Origin: Sphingobacterium sp. lm-10
GTDB taxonomy: Bacteria > Bacteroidota > Bacteroidia > Sphingobacteriales > Sphingobacteriaceae
Direction of reading: 5' to 3'
Length of the DNA: 64,000 nt
Assembly (NCBI RefSeq): GCF_023554555.1
Contig: NZ_JAMJWC010000001.1
Location: 1 to 64,000 of the forward strand
Shown: piece after piece, positions 47,501 through 54,426 of the stretch
How the letters are laid out: the number at the start of each line of letters is the position of its first letter
Numbering within the stretch: the first letter of the stretch is position 1
The notes under the pieces: model-generated
Seen by the model: the letters and a program-made list of their open reading frames with translations, nothing else
What the model was told of the DNA's origin: nothing
Databases searched by the model: none
Translations under genes and position numbers: made by a program

Positions 47501-47666
47501 GGAATGGGGTGTAATGCATAACCTGGCATCTCAGGCGCTGTATGCTTTGCCTGCTGCAAATGCATTTACCGATGGTCAATTCAATTATAATGTGAATAGT
47601 AATGGCCAAGTAGCGCCTACCGGTAATCCATTTCAAGTACAGTTTGGATTGCGGTACGCTTTTTAA
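44502..47666 (+). CDS. Oar-like TonB-dependent outer membrane receptor
   Basis: 1054 residues. Signal peptide 1-28 (ending SYAQG), a carboxypeptidase-regulatory-like domain (about 32-115: AINGQVIDASGTPVSGATVRV), a plug domain (SLPVNGRNFTSLTELSP...FTIDGMNAKNP) and a beta barrel ending with the outer-membrane signature VQFGLRYAF. Oar-type receptors export or bind proteins or peptides; no SusD partner follows, so it is not a standard polysaccharide locus. Divergent from the AraC pair and next to the lipoprotein array, with which it may belong. Confidence 0.9.
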   Translation: MKRSYTVNGSQILMLIALLFVFSHTSYAQGTQAAINGQVIDASGTPVSGATVRVRNESTGFTTTSVSNDRGNFDIKQLPLGGPYVATATHMSSGEGAVTGIYLNQGDVARIQIEIVSRSTSLDVVEVNASGLVNTKDYLGAATAFSSKVIRSLPVNGRNFTSLTELSPLATPGGSISGQLASSTNFTIDGMNAKNPTSAGATTARSGAPYSLSMEAVREFKVVTNQYDVTFGRSGGGMVSAVTKQGTNTFTGSAFMFGRADWSSSQYDIAGNPRLGSYATYQYGFSLGGPIIKDKLHFFAVWDRQQDNRALLIADLRGGLNQQVFRINEQTLDNYLDIARSRYGVSDVPQTGAIDKRRTSDAAFLRLDWQINDKNLLTIRNNMTYDYNPLGLADNTAINLLESYGNDKNVDNSFLATLRTSISPRLTNEIKLQHLYVYQNSTQGNQIAPGYIPRAIVEGVASDIDGTTLRTNLQLGGHRFGQESFRNHVVQLMNNLYYDTDWAKYVFGVDLMTTSSTSVYGSEVNGRFHFSGLDNLAQGNAYRYYREVPLKDDVAVRGTIANIGLYGQLRKDIGPGMELTAGLRMDYAGYPTAQYNALVDEELGIRTDNKLGTFIIQPRLQFSWDINQNGTDIIRAGGGVFASDINNYMIINNLTFDGSNFATVDVRGADVPVPNFPGYRADQSTIPAVLNRGVPTINYTGENADVPTVYKANLSYTRFITDRFKVSATGYMTLGRNNYTYIDRNMVAEPAFTLANEGNRSVFVPRESIPNNGQPDWQQGRLSNQLGRVLELTSIGKVNNYAVVLDGTYNYFKDGTITVSYTWNDTRDNTSFNGNVANSATLSQAVVNDPRDLSAVTYSSNQFRHKFVAYGNLPTWYGVQVGLRYTGIGGTRYSLLAGANTTGDFGGAANKLAYIFDYTSANTPDNIRTGLQAILDNPEASQSMKDYIQAYRGTFAERNGGINGFYGTVDLRLAKNIRFYRTHSIELSAEIFNFMNMLNKEWGVMHNLASQALYALPAANAFTDGQFNYNVNSNGQVAPTGNPFQVQFGLRYAF

Positions 47667-47710
47667 TACCGCATCTGCACCTGGTTAAATTCAAGTGAAT
47701 ACAAAAATGA

Positions 47711-47747
47711 AAAAACTCCTGTAAGTTATCATACAGGAGTTTTTTTT
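47711..47747. terminator. Bidirectional terminator after the Oar-like receptor
   Basis: 13-bp perfect stem, 47711-47723 with 47732-47744 (AAAAACTCCTGTA and its complement), T run to 47747. It overlaps the 3' end of the convergent EamA gene, whose stop codon is in the loop. Confidence 0.92.
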
Positions 47748-48628
47748 GGCTTCTGTAGTTGGATAATGATAATGACGGATAAAATAAATACTAAGCCGAA
47801 CCATTGCCAACCTGATACGTATTCTCCCAGAACAAGATACGACATGGTTACCGCGACGGGCAGCTCTACCGCACTAAGAATACTTCCCAGAGAATAGCCG
47901 GTCTTTGGCATGCCATAAGCGAAGAGCAGTGGTGGGATGATTGTTCCGAATAAAGCTAGAAAAAAGCCATAAGGAAATAGATTGTACAGGTTTTCAATAG
48001 ATAGTAAACCTACAGGTTTTAATAAAGCTATAATAAGAATTAAAGCACCAGTAACCATCAGGGCACTCTTTAATACAATAGGATAATCTTTACCAACTCT
48101 GCCATTCAGGATAATAAAGCAGGCAAATGCAGTTGCGGCACCCAAGCCATAAAGTACACCGCTAGCGGTAAGGCTAGGTACTTCCTGTTCAAACAAACCA
48201 GTAGAAAATAAAGTCCCGATAATAATAAACACACAGCCGATGAGTTGTATTTTACTAGGTGGCTTCTTAAATAGTAGAAATTCAAGGATGGCACCAATCC
48301 AGATGTACTGCATTAATAAGATAATGGCGATAGACGCAGGAACAAGTTGTACACATTGATAATATAGCACACTGACCAAGCCTGTACTCAAGCCGGCGAT
48401 TACGAGTAGCCATTTTGGATCCTTACGTTGCGTACGTTTCTTCTGCACTTTTCCAATTTGGGATATCAGGTACAATATCCATAGAAAAACAACCCCGAAG
48501 AGAGCCTGCGAGCCGGTGACTTCACCTAGTGTGAAGCCGGCCTTGTAGGCTTTTTTCACGAAAGTAGAGAGCACGCCAAAACTAGCAGCTCCAATAAAAA
48601 CAGCCAAAGAACCTTTCAATTTTTCCAT
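47729..48628 (-). CDS. EamA (DMT superfamily) transporter
   Basis: 299 residues, ten membrane helices in two EamA repeats (SLAVFIGAASFGVLSTFVKK and SGVLYGLGAATAFACFIILN). Drug/metabolite transporter family inner-membrane exporter; substrate unknown. The ATG at 48628 is preferred because a -7 box TACTTTTG sits 7 nt upstream; the 30 extra codons of the longer frame run through the promoter and into the divergent gene. Confidence 0.88.
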   Translation of the reverse strand: MEKLKGSLAVFIGAASFGVLSTFVKKAYKAGFTLGEVTGSQALFGVVFLWILYLISQIGKVQKKRTQRKDPKWLLVIAGLSTGLVSVLYYQCVQLVPASIAIILLMQYIWIGAILEFLLFKKPPSKIQLIGCVFIIIGTLFSTGLFEQEVPSLTASGVLYGLGAATAFACFIILNGRVGKDYPIVLKSALMVTGALILIIALLKPVGLLSIENLYNLFPYGFFLALFGTIIPPLLFAYGMPKTGYSLGSILSAVELPVAVTMSYLVLGEYVSGWQWFGLVFILSVIIIIQLQKPKKTPV

Positions 48629-48635
48629 CACCGGA

Positions 48636-48643
48636 CAAAAGTA
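48636..48643 (-). promoter_or_regulatory. -7 box of the EamA gene
   Basis: Minus strand TACTTTTG, 7 nt before the ATG at 48628, giving a nearly leaderless transcript. It is 26 bp from the -33 element of the divergent NlpC gene. Confidence 0.6.
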
Positions 48644-48668
48644 AATAACAATTGTGGAAAAAAGTACC

Positions 48669-48698
48669 TTGTTTTTTCGTGTCGCGAAAATACTTTTG
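48669..48698 (+). promoter_or_regulatory. Promoter TTG-N19-TACTTTTG of the NlpC/P60 gene
   Basis: TTG 48669-48671, spacer 19, TACTTTTG 48691-48698. The ATG at 48703 follows after 4 nt, so transcription probably starts at or within the start codon. Confidence 0.75.
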
Positions 48699-48702
48699 TA
48701 AG

Positions 48703-49335
48703 ATGGCAAATAGTACAATGAAGATGATGCGGTACAAAGGATATCATTTATTCATAATTCTTTGTGGCGCTCTACTGATTAGCTCCTGCGGAGCGAGAAA
48801 AAAAGGTAGCGGGAATAGTCGCTATGCTGTTCTGGAAAGTGGCAAACGATCCACTTCAAGAAATGCTCCTGTATCGGATGCCAGTAAGGCCAGGTCGATG
48901 AACTATTCTGGAAATAAACTAGATAACTATGCACAACTGCTTGGAGTGAATAGCCGAGATATCTCGAAGAGTAGCGATTTATATCTTTTCATAGATGACT
49001 GGATGGGTACACCACATCGCAACGGTGGATTAGATCGAAATGGAATGGATTGTTCTGCTTTTGTGGGATTACTTTATCGGGAAGTTTTTAGTCAAAATCT
49101 ACCACGTACTTCCAGAGATATGGCGGATAATGTCAAACGTAAATACGAAAATCAATTGCGAGAGGGCGATTTAGTATTTTTTTCGTTTGGTGGGCGCAAT
49201 ATTGATCACGTTGGTATCTACTTACACAACGGCAAGTTTGTACATGTATCCACAAAAAAGGGCGTCATCATATCTGATCTGAAGGATACCTGGTATTATC
49301 GGTATTTCAAACGAGCTGGTAGCCCAAAAACTTAG
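48703..49335 (+). CDS. NlpC/P60 family lipoprotein (cell wall hydrolase)
   Basis: 210 residues. Lipobox LISSC with Cys29, so probably anchored in the outer membrane. The NlpC/P60 domain covers about 90-205 with catalytic C117 (GMDCSAFVG), H169 (IDHVGIYL) and H181 (KFVHVST). Predicted to cut D-Glu/mDAP peptide links in peptidoglycan, like Spr/MepS. The start fits the promoter and keeps the lipobox at a normal distance. Confidence 0.92.
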   Translation: MANSTMKMMRYKGYHLFIILCGALLISSCGARKKGSGNSRYAVLESGKRSTSRNAPVSDASKARSMNYSGNKLDNYAQLLGVNSRDISKSSDLYLFIDDWMGTPHRNGGLDRNGMDCSAFVGLLYREVFSQNLPRTSRDMADNVKRKYENQLREGDLVFFSFGGRNIDHVGIYLHNGKFVHVSTKKGVIISDLKDTWYYRYFKRAGSPKT

Positions 49336-49387
49336 TCAGCGCATCGTCTCTTTCTATACTTCCGGTCGGAAAGTGTGTTTAAATGCG

Positions 49388-49395
49388 TACTTTTG
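49388..49395 (+). promoter_or_regulatory. -7 box of the small membrane protein gene
   Basis: TACTTTTG lies 23 nt before the ATG at 49419 and inside a longer possible frame, which supports the later start. Confidence 0.5.
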
Positions 49396-49418
49396 TGCGC
49401 ACTTTACATTCAAAAACT

Positions 49419-49913
49419 ATGTCTGACAGAGGAAAACGAATTTTTCTCGGAATTTGTATCATCGTTCCATTCTTTATTTATTGTTTTTACTATTACTCTG
49501 CAATGGTAAAAAATGCACCGTTTCGTTTTACGGACTTCGAGGCCATTGAGCTTACATTTGGTGCACCCGATTCGTTGAAAAATCACTATAGCTCTACCAC
49601 AAATCTCTATCAGTTTGAGCGTAAAAATGGTACAGTAGCGCTAGATACAGTAAAGCTACGGGATAATGATCTCTTATATTTACACCGCAAAGCACAGGAA
49701 CTTGGTTTTTGGAACGTGGACGATGATATGACGACTCCAGATGCTGATCGTCAACCATCGGCGGCAAGATTTATTCTTAAGTTTACGTATAAAGAAAAAT
49801 CCAAAGAAGTAACCCTAGATACGGACTACCCAGGTAATCCGAAAATGAAGGAAGCTGCCAAGACAACCATTGACGAAGTTTTGAAAATGATTGCAGAGGC
49901 ACAAGCCCGATAA
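49419..49913 (+). CDS. Single-pass membrane protein of unknown function
   Basis: 164 residues from the ATG at 49419. One helix at about residues 8-28 (LGICIIVPFFIYCFYYYSA) anchors a soluble domain with TDFEAIELTFGAPDSLKNHY, FERKNGTVALDTVKLRDNDL and ARFILKFTYKEKSKEVTLD. The alternating polar strands suggest a small beta domain. Not recognised. Confidence 0.75.
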   Translation: MSDRGKRIFLGICIIVPFFIYCFYYYSAMVKNAPFRFTDFEAIELTFGAPDSLKNHYSSTTNLYQFERKNGTVALDTVKLRDNDLLYLHRKAQELGFWNVDDDMTTPDADRQPSAARFILKFTYKEKSKEVTLDTDYPGNPKMKEAAKTTIDEVLKMIAEAQAR

Positions 49914-50109
49914 ATACTTCCGATAAGTATAAACATAACGCGTGGATAACACAGACTTTAAACAACGCTATTACCTTTGTGCAAGTAGATTATTTGTTTT
50001 ATATACTTGTGTTTAGTTAGTTACAGGTCTGTTGTGAAACATGCCACTGAGTTATCAAAGAGCCATCCCCAAGATGGCTTTTTTCATGCCTTTTTTTGCA
50101 GTAGTCATA

Positions 50110-50140
50110 TTGCGTAGGGTCGAATATTTCCGTAACTTCG
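50110..50140 (+). promoter_or_regulatory. Possible promoter TTG-N20-TAACTTCG of dnaX
   Basis: TTG 50110-50112 and TAACTTCG 50133-50140 (one base off TAnnTTTG), 20-nt spacer; ATG 5 nt further. A second -7-like TACCTTTG lies near 49977. Confidence 0.5.
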
Positions 50141-50145
50141 TTGCA

Positions 50146-52002
50146 ATGGACAATTTTATTGTTTCTGCCCGAAAATACCGCCCAGTCACTTTTGATTCGG
50201 TCGTTGGGCAGTCGCACATCACCAATACGTTGAAGAATGCAATACACAACAATCAGTTGGCGCAAGCATTCTTATTTTGTGGGCCCCGCGGTGTGGGGAA
50301 GACAACGTGTGCGCGTATCTTGGCGAAAACAATAAATTGTGAACAGATCACCGAAAATACCGAAGCCTGTGGAGAATGCAATAGCTGTATCTCTTTTCAG
50401 AACGGTAACTCTTTCAGCATCCACGAATTGGATGCGGCGTCCAATAATTCGGTAGAGGATATTCGCTCGTTGATCGACCAGGTTCGTATTCCACCTCAAA
50501 CAGGGAAGTACAAAATCTATATCATTGATGAGGTGCATATGCTATCTCAGCAGGCTTTTAATGCTTTTCTAAAGACGCTGGAGGAACCGCCGACCTATGC
50601 CATCTTTATTTTAGCAACCACCGAAAAACATAAGATCCTTCCTACGATACTATCCCGTTGTCAGATTTTTGATTTCAATCGTATCCAGGTGGAAGATATG
50701 GCCAATCATCTGGCCAGAATCGCTAAGAATGAAGGTATCAGCTACGAAAATGATGGCCTGCATGTGATCGCACAGAAGGCCGATGGCGGATTGCGGGATG
50801 CACTGTCTATGTTCGATCAGATTGTGAGTTTCTCTAACAGGGAAGTCACTTATCGGGCAGTAATTGACAATCTCAATATTCTGGATTACGATTATTACTT
50901 TAATCTATTGCAGTACATTGCGCAGCAAGATGCTGCACAGGCTTTGCTCGTGTTTGACAAGGTGTTGAGCAATGGCTTCGATGGTGGACACTTTATGGCC
51001 GGCCTATCCACGCATTTGCGTAATCTACTGGTTGCGAAAGAACCTGTTACATTGAAATTACTGGAAGTAGGGAATACTATTCGCCAAAAATACTTAGAAC
51101 AATCTCAACAGCTTAATAGTGGCTTGCTGCTGTCGGCACTGAATATCGCCAACCAATGCGAGATTAATTATCGAACCAGCAAAAACCATCGACTCCAAGT
51201 CGAATTGGCCTTGCTGAAAATGTGCCACATCGCTACGGCGATTAAATTGAGCTTAACAGAAACATCAACGGAAGTTGATGTAAAAAAAAAACTAACGGAT
51301 AAACCGACCGTAAATATTCCGGAGACTAATAACCGCGTCGCGGAAAGTGTCATAACACCATCGTCGAAGCCGAACTCAGCAACGCCTGTTCAGACAGCGG
51401 ATAACCCCGTTGTGCCATCAACTACACGCTCTACGGAAGGTGTGAATACCCCTAATCCTATTAGTACTTCGGGGAGTAATCCATCTGTGGCACAAGAACC
51501 GGAAGTAAAGCCAGTGCCTGCTCCGTCAAAAGGTTGGGGAGCAATGCCTGCCAAGAAGCTTTTGCCTAATCTCAACACGATTCTTGATCAAAAAACGGAG
51601 GAGAAAGAAGAAAATGAACTATTGCAAGGTTCTGAATTTGCTGCAATAGACGTCGAAGATTTCTACGCGAAGTGGGCTGCTTACGCTGATTATGTGAAGC
51701 AGGAAAATAAAATCACTTTGTATACGATTATGTCTTCTAGCACACCTGTACTGAAGGGAAACATGATCGAAGTAGAGGTAGAAAACATGGTGCAAATGGA
51801 GGAGATGAAGATGGGGAAAGTAGATATTCTGAATCACCTGCGTGTGCAACTACGCAACTACGGACTGGAAATCAAAGAAGTGGTTACCGAGAAAACGAAA
51901 GTGCGAAAACCCTATACTTCTCAAGAGAAATATCAATCAATGGTCTCCAAAAACCCAGCTTTGGAGACCTTGAGGAAGACGTTCAATTTAGGCTTGAGCT
52001 AA
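50146..52002 (+). CDS. dnaX: DNA polymerase III subunits gamma and tau
   Basis: 618-residue clamp-loader ATPase. Walker A GPRGVGKTT (46-54), zinc cysteines C65, C75, C78 and C81, Walker B YIIDEVHML, sensor motif ATTEKHKILPTILSRCQ. The AAA+ and collar part ends near residue 375, followed by a Pro/Ser/Thr-rich linker (about 383-480) and a C-terminal tau domain. Start at 50146 (MDNFIVSARKYRP) matches the family; an upstream ATG at 50041 would run through the promoter. An A10 run at codons 379-382 may yield a truncated gamma. Confidence 0.95.
   Translation: MDNFIVSARKYRPVTFDSVVGQSHITNTLKNAIHNNQLAQAFLFCGPRGVGKTTCARILAKTINCEQITENTEACGECNSCISFQNGNSFSIHELDAASNNSVEDIRSLIDQVRIPPQTGKYKIYIIDEVHMLSQQAFNAFLKTLEEPPTYAIFILATTEKHKILPTILSRCQIFDFNRIQVEDMANHLARIAKNEGISYENDGLHVIAQKADGGLRDALSMFDQIVSFSNREVTYRAVIDNLNILDYDYYFNLLQYIAQQDAAQALLVFDKVLSNGFDGGHFMAGLSTHLRNLLVAKEPVTLKLLEVGNTIRQKYLEQSQQLNSGLLLSALNIANQCEINYRTSKNHRLQVELALLKMCHIATAIKLSLTETSTEVDVKKKLTDKPTVNIPETNNRVAESVITPSSKPNSATPVQTADNPVVPSTTRSTEGVNTPNPISTSGSNPSVAQEPEVKPVPAPSKGWGAMPAKKLLPNLNTILDQKTEEKEENELLQGSEFAAIDVEDFYAKWAAYADYVKQENKITLYTIMSSSTPVLKGNMIEVEVENMVQMEEMKMGKVDILNHLRVQLRNYGLEIKEVVTEKTKVRKPYTSQEKYQSMVSKNPALETLRKTFNLGLS
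51282..51291 (+). other. A10 slippage-prone run within dnaX
   Basis: Ten adenines encode the end of Val379 and Lys380-382. After them the -1 frame reads Thr-Asn-Gly then TAA (51300-51302), and the +1 frame meets TAA at 51293-51295. Either shift gives a protein of about 382-385 residues that keeps the AAA+ core and loses tau. Confidence 0.7.
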
Positions 52003-52073
52003 AGAAGCCTTAGTACCAAGGTGTTGCTTAGGCAATGACCTACTGCTTACCGTCTGTTTAATCGTCTGTAGTA

Positions 52074-52523
52074 TTATCCTAATAGCGCTTTTACCACCTG
52101 AGATACCGTACTGCCATCGGCTTTACCTGCCAACCGTTGGTTCGCTAAGCCCATTACTTTTCCCATATCTTTCATGGATGAAGCACCCGTTTCCGACACA
52201 ATTTCTTTCACCACTGCCTCAATCTCACTGCGATCCAGCTGTTTTGGTAAGTAGGCTTCAATGACCTCCTGCTCTTCCACTTCAATTTGATACAAATCCT
52301 CTCGGTTTTGCGTTTTATAGATTTCGGCCGACTCTTTACGCTGTTTTACCAATTTCTGAAGTACTTTGATTTCTGCATCTTCGGTGATTTCTTCTACATG
52401 CGTTTTGTCGGTTTTTGCTAATAAGATCGCCGACTTGATCGCGCGTAAACCTCTTAACTTCACATTGTCCTTCGCGATCATTGCCGCTTTAATATCCTGA
52501 TTAATTGTGATTTCTAAAGACAT
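52074..52523 (-). CDS. yqeY: GatB/YqeY domain protein
   Basis: 149 residues, the YqeY family: small alpha-helical protein related to the C-terminal tail of GatB, function uncertain. Motifs KDNVKLRGLRAIKSAI near the start and GASSMKDMGKVMG near the end. Convergent with dnaX, and 7 nt downstream of the SDR gene, so probably in one transcript with it and menG. Confidence 0.93.
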   Translation of the reverse strand: MSLEITINQDIKAAMIAKDNVKLRGLRAIKSAILLAKTDKTHVEEITEDAEIKVLQKLVKQRKESAEIYKTQNREDLYQIEVEEQEVIEAYLPKQLDRSEIEAVVKEIVSETGASSMKDMGKVMGLANQRLAGKADGSTVSQVVKALLG

Positions 52524-52530
52524 AATATAT

Positions 52531-53292
52531 TTATTTTCTATTTACAATAGTACCAGTGGCTTGTGCCGTAGGCATGATGAGTAGATCGTTGATATTGATG
52601 TGCGCCCGACGGGATAACACAAAGGCAATTACTTCTGCAATATCTTGTCCGGTCAAGGCGGTTACTCCATTATATACCGCTTTCGCCCGCTCAGTATCTC
52701 CATGGAAACGCACTTCCGAAAATTCTGTTTCCACCATACCAGGGTTGATGGCGGATACGCGTATTCCTTTTTCCAGTAGATCAATCCGCATCGCTTTATT
52801 TAAGGCATCCACCGCATGCTTAGTAGCACAATACACATTGCCATTGGGATATACCTCTTTGCCGGCAATCGAACCGATGTTGATGATATGTGCATTTTTG
52901 CTATTTTCCATTAGAGGAATCACTGCACGGCTCACGTATAATAAGCCTTTGACATTGGTGTCGATCATCGTATCCCAGTCGCTTAGTTGGCCACTCTGGA
53001 TAGGATCCAATCCCTGACTTAAACCAGCATTGTTAATCAACACATCAATCTGTTGCCATTCTGCAGGTAGCGTTGTCACCGCTTGTTGTACTGCCGCCGC
53101 GTCACGTACATCCAAGGTAAATGTGAAAATGTCGGTACCTGGATGTTCTTGCTGGATGGCTTTTTTCAGGTCTTCCAGTCGTTCGGCACGGCGGGCACAA
53201 AGAACCAGGCGGTATCCTTCTTGAGCAAGCAGTAATGCGCAGGCTTTGCCAATACCTGAACTCGCTCCTGTAATCAATACGGTTCTGTTCAT
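52531..53292 (-). CDS. SDR family NAD(P)-dependent oxidoreductase (YdfG-like)
   Basis: 253 residues. Classical short-chain dehydrogenase: TGASSGIG cofactor loop (residues 7-14), NNAGLSQG, catalytic Ser in IGSIAGKE and YCATK (Y-x3-K). The overall sequence resembles YdfG, a 3-hydroxy acid / malonic semialdehyde reductase. The ATG at 53292 lies 1 nt after the menG stop (TAATATG), indicating translational coupling; a longer frame would overlap menG. Confidence 0.9.
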   Translation of the reverse strand: MNRTVLITGASSGIGKACALLLAQEGYRLVLCARRAERLEDLKKAIQQEHPGTDIFTFTLDVRDAAAVQQAVTTLPAEWQQIDVLINNAGLSQGLDPIQSGQLSDWDTMIDTNVKGLLYVSRAVIPLMENSKNAHIINIGSIAGKEVYPNGNVYCATKHAVDALNKAMRIDLLEKGIRVSAINPGMVETEFSEVRFHGDTERAKAVYNGVTALTGQDIAEVIAFVLSRRAHININDLLIMPTAQATGTIVNRK

Positions 53293-53293
53293 A

Positions 53294-54031
53294 TTATTTA
53301 GTGGCTTCGTAAATCGTACAAAATCCAAAAGTTTGCGGACGTACTTTAGTTTCTGTAAACCCTGCTTTCTGCATCATTTCCGCAAATGCTTTGCCACTCG
53401 GGAATTGTGCAACCGACTCCGGCAAATAGCTGTAAGCCCGCTTGTCTTTAGAAATTAACCTTCCCAGTGCTGGCGTGAATTTGTGGAAGTAAAAGTGAAA
53501 TAACTGCTTGATCGGGAATGCCGTAGGATTGGAAAGTTCCAAAACAATAGCTTTACCACCAGGACGGATCACACGGTTAATTTCATCCAATCCCTTTTGG
53601 AGATTTTCGAAATTTCGTACGCCAAAGGCAACCGTAACGGCATCAAAATCACCATCCTCGAAAGGCAGGTTTTCCGAATCGCCCAACATTACCTCAAACT
53701 GCGCTGTCAAAGCTTTCTTTTTTATCTTTTCTTTTGCCACAGAAAGCATACCTTCAGAAATGTCAATTCCGATTATTTTTTTTGGGTGCAACAGCTTGAT
53801 GGATTCTATAGCAAAATCACCGGTACCTGTTGCCACATCTAAAATATGCTGTGGTTTTATAACGCGTAGCGAACGAATGGCTTTCCGTCGCCAAATGATA
53901 TCAATACCCATCGTCATGAAGCGATTTAGCATGTCGTAGGTGGAAGAGATGTTGTTGAACATATCAGCCACCTGTTCCTTTTTATTGCCGTCTGCCGAGT
54001 AAGGTTTAACCGTTGAATTAGGAGCTGTCAT
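53294..54031 (-). CDS. menG: Demethylmenaquinone methyltransferase
   Basis: 245 residues, UbiE/MenG family SAM methyltransferase for the last step of menaquinone synthesis. SAM motif I ILDVATGTGDFAIE, the family signature YDMLNRFMTMGID and FGVRNFENLQKGLDE, and RPGGKAIVLELS. Bacteroidota use menaquinone, so menG is the more apt name than ubiE. First gene of the leftward menG-SDR-yqeY set. Confidence 0.95.
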   Translation of the reverse strand: MTAPNSTVKPYSADGNKKEQVADMFNNISSTYDMLNRFMTMGIDIIWRRKAIRSLRVIKPQHILDVATGTGDFAIESIKLLHPKKIIGIDISEGMLSVAKEKIKKKALTAQFEVMLGDSENLPFEDGDFDAVTVAFGVRNFENLQKGLDEINRVIRPGGKAIVLELSNPTAFPIKQLFHFYFHKFTPALGRLISKDKRAYSYLPESVAQFPSGKAFAEMMQKAGFTETKVRPQTFGFCTIYEATK

Positions 54032-54426
54032 AGCTGCAAAGATACATAATGCGCCAGGACACTACCTGCTATTTATGTAAAAATATGCATCCATGTTATG
54101 ACTAAGTCCTATGTACATTGTTGCATTGCGATTGAATGATGAAAATACCTTATCCACATTTGGTATGTGAATTGTTGTTTATTGTAAATATAACGTTATC
54201 AATAGGTTAATTAACTTGTTCACATTGAAATGATTTGCAATGTGGAATACCTACAAGCGAGAAAGCACGCTAAACGGGCTATTATCACGTTTGATAAAAG
54301 AAGGTGTTTAAAACTAAAATCCTACACGGTAGCTATTTTTGTTACTTTTGCTATCCCATTAAATGTATTCTGTCTGACGGAATCTGGGAATGTGTGAAAA
54401 ACCCTCTCTAAATCCAAATTTACTAT
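54032..54426. other. AT-rich intergenic region before dnaB with a DnaA box
   Basis: About 395 bases between divergent menG and dnaB. A perfect DnaA box TTATCCACA lies at 54150-54158, and a one-mismatch TTGTTCACA at 54216-54224. AT-rich DNA lies around them. TATTTTTG and TACTTTTG near 54340-54351 are candidate -7 boxes for dnaB. No gene is seen. Confidence 0.55.

Noticed and set aside
44502..47666. SusC/SusD polysaccharide utilisation locus
   Set aside because: The receptor is of the Oar type and no SusD-like or glycoside hydrolase gene follows.
50041..50145. N-terminal extension of dnaX from the ATG at 50041
   Set aside because: The extra 35 residues have no family match and cover the probable promoter.
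54032..54426. Replication origin upstream of dnaB
   Set aside because: Only one perfect and one near DnaA box; no cluster of 13-mers or clear unwinding element, and dnaA is not adjacent.
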